Below are positions 59,796 to 64,000 of a stretch of 64,000 nucleotides of DNA, one piece after another; positions within the stretch are counted from its first letter, which is position 1, and the number at the start of each line of letters is the position of its first letter. The notes below the pieces were generated by a model. It worked only from the letters and a program-made list of their open reading frames with translations. It did no database searches and had not been told where the DNA came from. Origin of the DNA: Blautia sp900556555 (GTDB lineage Bacteria > Bacillota > Clostridia > Lachnospirales > Lachnospiraceae); assembly GCA_964250615.1 (NCBI GenBank), contig CAXUGM010000004.1. One strand, written 5' to 3'. The position numbers were made by a program, and so were the translations under genes.

Positions 59796-61324
59796 CAAAC
59801 AAAGGAAAAGTATGGCTGGTAGGTGCAGGACCAGGTGATATTGGCCTGTTTACCTTAAAAGGACTGCAAATTCTGGAGCAGGCAGATGTGGTTGTCTACG
59901 ACAGTCTGGTGGGACAGGGTGTGCTCTCCAGGATTCCGGAAACAGCAAGGTGTATCAATGTGGGAAAACGTGCTTCCCATCATACCATGCCACAGGAAAA
60001 AATTAACGAAGTGTTATTGGAAGAAGCAAAAAAAGGGAACCGTGTGGTACGATTAAAAGGGGGAGATCCATTTCTTTTCGGACGTGGAGGAGAAGAACTG
60101 GAGCTTCTGGTAAAAGAAGGGATTCCCTATGAGATTATTCCGGGAGTTACTTCTCCTATCGCAGTACCTGCCTATAACGGGATTCCGGTAACTCACCGGG
60201 ATTTTACCTCTTCCCTGCACATTATTACCGGACATAAAAAACAGGGTGCGGCTTATGATATCGATTTTGAGGCACTGGTCCGTACCAGAGGAACCCTTGT
60301 GTTTTTAATGGGAGTCAGTGCACTTGGAGATATCTGCCAGGCCCTTCTGCAGGCAGGTATGGAGAAAGATATGCCGGCAGCCATTCTCCAGAAGGGAACT
60401 ACTGCGGGACAGAAAAAAATCATTGCAACCGTTTCTACTTTGGAAGAAGAAGTGAAACGTCAGGGCATCCAGACACCAGCCATTATCGTGGTAGGAAAGG
60501 TCTGTGCTCTTGCTGAGGAATTCGCCTGGTATGAAAAGCTGCCTTTGGCTGGTTACAAGGTTCTGGTCACCAGACCGAGAGAATTGGTTTCCACCATGGC
60601 AGAAAAGCTGCGGGTTCTCGGGGCAGAAGTCCTGGAACTTCCGGCTATCCGTACCGCACCTTTGAAAGATCAGAGTAAACTGTATCATGTGTTTGAAAAA
60701 CTGGATACCTATCAGTGGGTGGCATTTACCAGTCCTACAGGGGTGAAGGTTTTCTTTGAAGAAATGAAAAAGACAAAAACCGATGTGCGAAAAATGTGTA
60801 ATGTTAAAATCGCAGCGATTGGAAAGGGAACACAGAAAGCATTGGAGGAGAGAAGTCTGTTTCCTGACCTGATTCCCCAAGTGTATGACGGAGAAACTTT
60901 AGGAAGAGAATTGTGTCAATTGTGTGCAGGCGGCGAACATATTCTGATTCCAAGGGCAGCTATGGGCAATCAGGAAATCATCAAAGCCTTGTCGGAAAAA
61001 TCTGATATCGTGATTGATGATATCCCAACCTATGATACGTTTTACGAAACCCAGGAAGTGATTGACCAGAAAAAAGCCATGGAAGCAGGTGAGATTTCCT
61101 GTGCGGTATTTACCAGTGCATCCACGGTAAGAGGTTTCGTACAGGCAACACCGGGACTGGATTATACAAAGGTCAGGGCAGCCTGCATCGGAAAGCAGAC
61201 AAAAGCAGCAGCAGATGAGTGGGGCATGGAAACTTATATGGCAGAAAAAGCAACCATTGACAGTGTCCTTGATCTAGTCATAGAATTAAAAGAAAAAACA
61301 GCCAGAAAGCAGGAGGTACAGTAA
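59792..61324 (+). CDS. Fusion uroporphyrinogen-III C-methyltransferase / uroporphyrinogen-III synthase
   Basis: The 510-residue protein combines CobA (SUMT, residues 1-245: VGAGPGDIGLFTLKGLQIL, VYDSLVG, GKRASHHTMPQEKIN, RLKGGDPFLFGRGGEE) and HemD (about 255-505: VLVTRPRELVSTMAEKL, WVAFTSPTGVKVFF, FTSASTVRGF). It thus closes hydroxymethylbilane to uroporphyrinogen III and methylates it to precorrin-2. This fusion is common in Clostridia. The start at 59792 follows CAGGAG and overlaps hemC by 4 bases. Confidence 0.95.
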   Translation: MTNKGKVWLVGAGPGDIGLFTLKGLQILEQADVVVYDSLVGQGVLSRIPETARCINVGKRASHHTMPQEKINEVLLEEAKKGNRVVRLKGGDPFLFGRGGEELELLVKEGIPYEIIPGVTSPIAVPAYNGIPVTHRDFTSSLHIITGHKKQGAAYDIDFEALVRTRGTLVFLMGVSALGDICQALLQAGMEKDMPAAILQKGTTAGQKKIIATVSTLEEEVKRQGIQTPAIIVVGKVCALAEEFAWYEKLPLAGYKVLVTRPRELVSTMAEKLRVLGAEVLELPAIRTAPLKDQSKLYHVFEKLDTYQWVAFTSPTGVKVFFEEMKKTKTDVRKMCNVKIAAIGKGTQKALEERSLFPDLIPQVYDGETLGRELCQLCAGGEHILIPRAAMGNQEIIKALSEKSDIVIDDIPTYDTFYETQEVIDQKKAMEAGEISCAVFTSASTVRGFVQATPGLDYTKVRAACIGKQTKAAADEWGMETYMAEKATIDSVLDLVIELKEKTARKQEVQ

Positions 61325-61325
61325 T

Positions 61326-62312
61326 ATGGAAATGAGCATCAGGCCCAGGCGTTTAAGAGGAAGCGAAGTATTAAGAAAGATGGTGAGGGAAACCCGTATG
61401 GATAAAAGTTCCCTCATTTATCCAATTTTTGTAAAAGAAGGAATTAATATCAAAGAAGAAATCCCTACCATGCCGGGACAGTTCCGGTACAGCGTGGACA
61501 CACTGCCGGGAGCACTGGAAGAGCTTTTAGATGCCGGTGTCAATAAAGTCATGTTTTTCGGCATACCGGATCATAAAGATGAGGTGGGAAGCCAGGCATA
61601 TGCGCAGGATGGAATTGTGCAGAAAGCTCTGGAAAAAGCCAGGGCTGAACTGAAAAATGAGATGTATCTGATCACAGATGTGTGTATGTGTGAGTACACC
61701 TCTCACGGACATTGCGGTGTCCTTTGCGGAACAGAAGTAGAGAACGACCAGACTTTAGAGCTGCTGGCAAAAACAGCCCTTTCTCATGTACAGGCAGGTG
61801 CAGACATGGTGGCACCTTCTGATATGATGGATGGACGTGTCAGAGCAATCCGGGAAATCTTAGATGCCAATAACCAAAAGGAAACTCCAATCATGTCTTA
61901 TGCAGTAAAATATGCATCTGCATTTTATGGCCCATTCCGTGATGCGGCAGGTTCTGCACCTTCCTTTGGAGACAGAAAGAGTTATCAGATGGATTTTCAT
62001 AACAGGAGAGAAGGACTCAAAGAGGCCATTTTAGACGTAGAGGAAGGTGCTGATATCATCATGGTAAAACCAGCATTATCTTATCTGGATATGATCCGGG
62101 AAGTAAAGGATGCCATTGATCTGCCTGTGGCTGCCTATTCCGTAAGTGGTGAATATGCTATGGTAAAAGCAGGTGCAAAACTTGGATATATTGAAGAAGA
62201 CCGTATTATCTGCGAAATGGCTGCCAGTGCATACCGTGCAGGTACGGACATTTATCTTACTTATTTTGCAAAAGAAATTGCAAAATTTATGGATGAAGGG
62301 AGAATTGGATAA
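61326..62312 (+). CDS. hemB: Delta-aminolevulinic acid dehydratase (porphobilinogen synthase)
   Basis: HemB joins two 5-aminolevulinates into porphobilinogen. The 328 residues have the zinc-cysteine segment DVCMCEYTSHGHCGVLC, APSDMMDGRVRAIR, the first Schiff-base lysine region MSYAVKYASAFYGPFRDAA and the second MVKPALSYLDMI. AGGAGG precedes the ATG. It overlaps hemL by one base. Confidence 0.97.
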   Translation: MEMSIRPRRLRGSEVLRKMVRETRMDKSSLIYPIFVKEGINIKEEIPTMPGQFRYSVDTLPGALEELLDAGVNKVMFFGIPDHKDEVGSQAYAQDGIVQKALEKARAELKNEMYLITDVCMCEYTSHGHCGVLCGTEVENDQTLELLAKTALSHVQAGADMVAPSDMMDGRVRAIREILDANNQKETPIMSYAVKYASAFYGPFRDAAGSAPSFGDRKSYQMDFHNRREGLKEAILDVEEGADIIMVKPALSYLDMIREVKDAIDLPVAAYSVSGEYAMVKAGAKLGYIEEDRIICEMAASAYRAGTDIYLTYFAKEIAKFMDEGRIG

Positions 62313-63583
62313 TGAGCAGATCAGAAGAATTGTTTGCAAGAGCAGTGAAAAGAATCCCGGGAGGGGTAAACAGCCCGGTAAGAGCTTATGGCTCTGTGAC
62401 AGAAGCACCAAGGTTCATCCAGGGAGCAGTAGGATCTAAGATTTTCGATGTGGATGGAAATGCTTATATTGATTATATTGATTCCTGGGGACCTATGATT
62501 CTGGGACATAATGATGAAAGAATCAAAGATGCTGTCATCCGTGCCAGTGAAAACGGACTGAGCTTCGGGTGTGCTACAGAAAAAGAAGTGGAGATGGCGG
62601 AATTTATCTGCGAGCGGATTCCTCATGTAGAAATGATCCGTATGGTAAATTCAGGAACAGAAGCTGTCATGAGTGCACTTCGTGTTGCAAGAGGCTTTAC
62701 CGGAAAATCAAAGATTATTAAATTTGCAGGATGTTATCACGGACATACAGATGCCATGCTGGTAAGTGCAGGAAGCGGTGTTATGACCAGCGGCGTACCG
62801 GACAGTGCCGGAGTGCCGAAGGGATGCACAGAAGATACGATGATTGCCATGTATAATAACCTGGACAGTGTGGAACGGCTTTTGACAGAAAGCAACGACC
62901 AGGTAGCGGCTGTAATCGTAGAACCGGTAGGTGCCAACATGGGTGTCGTACCGCCGGAAGATGGATTTTTGCAGGGATTGCGGAGATTATGCGATGAACA
63001 CGGTGCTTTATTGATTTTTGATGAAGTAATTACAGGATTCCGTCTCAGCTTTTCCGGGGCAGCAGGATTTTATCATGTGACACCAGATTTGGTAACTTAT
63101 GGAAAAATCATTGGAGCGGGTATGCCGGTAGGTGCTTATGGCGGAAGGAAAGAGATCATGGAAATGGTAGCTCCGGCAGGTCCTGTTTATCAGGCAGGAA
63201 CTTTAAGCGGTAATCCCATTGCCATGGCAGCAGGATTAGAGCAGCTTAAAATTCTCTGGGAAGACCAGGAAATCTATACACGGCTTTATCAGAAGGGACA
63301 AGTACTGTATGATGGTATCCGCCGTATTTTGTTGGAAAAAGACCTTCCGTATCAGGTAAATTCGGTATCCTCTCTTGGTTGTATTTTCTTTACCGGAGAA
63401 AAAGTAAAAGATTATGCAACAGCAAAAACATCCGATACGAAAAAGTTTGCAGATTATTTCCAGTACATGCTGAACCATGGTGTTCATATGGCACCGTCTC
63501 AGTTTGAAGCCATGTTCCTTTCTGATGCACATACACAGGAAGATATTGATACAACTCTGGATCTGATCAACCGTTATTTTTAA
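62312..63583 (+). CDS. hemL: Glutamate-1-semialdehyde 2,1-aminomutase
   Basis: HemL converts glutamate-1-semialdehyde to 5-aminolevulinate with PLP. The 423 residues have RIPGGVNSPVRAYG, FVNSGTEAVMSALRVARGFTG-type sequence, CYHGHTDAMLV, LIFDEVITGFR and the PLP lysine Lys265 in TYGKIIGAGMPVGAYGG. It completes the C5 route begun by HemA. The start codon overlaps the hemB stop by one base. Confidence 0.97.
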   Translation: MSRSEELFARAVKRIPGGVNSPVRAYGSVTEAPRFIQGAVGSKIFDVDGNAYIDYIDSWGPMILGHNDERIKDAVIRASENGLSFGCATEKEVEMAEFICERIPHVEMIRMVNSGTEAVMSALRVARGFTGKSKIIKFAGCYHGHTDAMLVSAGSGVMTSGVPDSAGVPKGCTEDTMIAMYNNLDSVERLLTESNDQVAAVIVEPVGANMGVVPPEDGFLQGLRRLCDEHGALLIFDEVITGFRLSFSGAAGFYHVTPDLVTYGKIIGAGMPVGAYGGRKEIMEMVAPAGPVYQAGTLSGNPIAMAAGLEQLKILWEDQEIYTRLYQKGQVLYDGIRRILLEKDLPYQVNSVSSLGCIFFTGEKVKDYATAKTSDTKKFADYFQYMLNHGVHMAPSQFEAMFLSDAHTQEDIDTTLDLINRYF

Positions 63584-63592
63584 GGAGAATAT

Positions 63593-64000
63593 ATGAAGGA
63601 TGTAATTACAGGTGTTCTGATTCTCCTTCTGGTGGCCGGAGGCATGGCACTTTGGATATGGGGCGAGAATAAAAACAGAAAAAAGTTTGCCCTTTTGCGG
63701 ATGCGTGAAAATTGGGGGAATATCCCTCAAAAGGAATATACCTATGAAGAGCTGGAGCATATTGCCCAGTTCTTCTATCAGAGAAAAAAAGAAGGATTTT
63801 ATATAGACGACATTACCTGGAATGACCTGGAGATGGACCGGATTTTTGTCCAGTTTAATCAAAGTGTTTCTGCTGTAGGAGGAGAAGTGCTCTATGATCT
63901 TCTGAGAAAGCCCGTGTTTCAAAAAGAAGAGCTGCAAAGGCGTCAGGAATTAATCAATTATTTTGATACTCACGAAAAAGAACGGATTCAGCTTCAGATG
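63593..64000 (+). CDS. MutS-related protein, N-terminal part (continues beyond window)
   Basis: The frame opens at 63593 (TAAGGAG eight bases before) and stays open to the right edge, giving 136 residues. It begins with one membrane segment (VITGVLILLLVAGGMALWIW). The next part resembles the start of the MutS core domain: ITWNDLEMDRIF, FNQSVSAVGGEVLYDLLRKP and QRRQELINYF. Membrane-anchored MutS-like ATPases of unknown role are common in Clostridia. The ATPase domain would lie outside the window. It follows hemL by 9 bases. Confidence 0.75.
   Translation, partial: MKDVITGVLILLLVAGGMALWIWGENKNRKKFALLRMRENWGNIPQKEYTYEELEHIAQFFYQRKKEGFYIDDITWNDLEMDRIFVQFNQSVSAVGGEVLYDLLRKPVFQKEELQRRQELINYFDTHEKERIQLQM

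Noticed and set aside
60305..60880. 191-residue minus-strand frame opposite cobA-hemD
   Set aside because: Antisense shadow without ribosome site or recognisable domain.
1..64000. CRISPR arrays, prophage, transposons, tRNA or rRNA genes
   Set aside because: Looked for repeated spacers, transposase/integrase proteins, terminal repeats and tRNA-like cloverleaves; none was convincing.

Overview
The window looks like chromosome from an acetogenic member of the Lachnospiraceae, most likely Blautia or a close relative. The reasons are moderate-to-low GC, strong AGGAGG ribosome sites, a Wood-Ljungdahl carbonyl branch lying next to folate C1 genes, a full anaerobic cobamide pathway, a Firmicutes ribosome/phospholipid housekeeping block, and spoIVA. 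The genus is an inference. No tRNA, rRNA, transposase, integrase, CRISPR array or plasmid feature was seen.

Layout. (1) 1-5815: ribosome and cell-maintenance genes (rimM, trmD, rplS, lepB, ylqF, rnhB, yraN, pgeF). Here trmD is fused in frame to a flavodoxin/ferredoxin module. (2) 5900-14822: a secreted coiled-coil/3D-domain protein, an orphan EutH-like permease, a divergent PRPP synthetase, a DUF512 radical-SAM protein, der, plsY, gpsA and an aldo/keto reductase. (3) 14823-15232: a very A+T-rich stretch with one weak ORF. (4) 15233-27979: a nickel-handling trio (His-rich protein, CooT, CooC), then CO dehydrogenase (acsA), a second cooC, acetyl-CoA synthase (acsB), the corrinoid Fe-S protein (acsD, acsC), its methyltransferase (acsE), its reductive activator (acsV) and a DUF3786 protein. 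(5) 27993-32074: a THF riboswitch, folT, and the folate steps fhs, fchA and folD. (6) 32158-34440: a minus-strand DNA-repair pair behind a promoter bracketed by two LexA-type boxes. (7) 34603-36072: spoIVA. (8) 36092-53139: promoter, B12 riboswitch and terminator, then a tightly overlapping cobamide operon (cbiD, L, F, G, H, cobK-cbiE-cbiT fusion, cbiA, cobT, cobU, cobS, cobU-like, cobC, cbiB, cobD, cbiP, cbiC) ending with an acidic zinc-ribbon membrane protein. (9) 53201-57103, minus strand: a second B12 riboswitch over cbiM, cbiN, cbiQ and a cbiO-cbiK fusion. (10) 57127-63583: hemA, precorrin-2 dehydrogenase, hemC, cobA-hemD, hemB and hemL, then the start of a MutS-like gene at the right edge.

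How the parts fit. Glutamyl-tRNA is turned into uroporphyrinogen III and then sirohydrochlorin (region 10). Cobalt is imported and inserted (region 9), the corrin ring is finished and given its nucleotide loop (region 8), and the cofactor serves the corrinoid Fe-S protein of region 4. Region 5 takes formate to methylene-THF. Nickel chaperones equip CODH and ACS. Genes not seen here but needed by the same physiology include formate dehydrogenase, methylene-THF reductase, a hydrogenase, Rnf and a corrinoid adenosyltransferase. No haem-forming end steps accompany the hem genes, so the tetrapyrrole flow here appears aimed at cobamides.

Most notable observations: the CbiO-CbiK fusion (cobalt importer ATPase plus cobaltochelatase), the TrmD-flavodoxin/ferredoxin fusion, a FolD lacking cyclohydrolase residues beside a separate FchA, the LexA-bracketed repair pair, the His-rich/CooT/CooC nickel module, and unexplained structured leaders before cooC and acsA.
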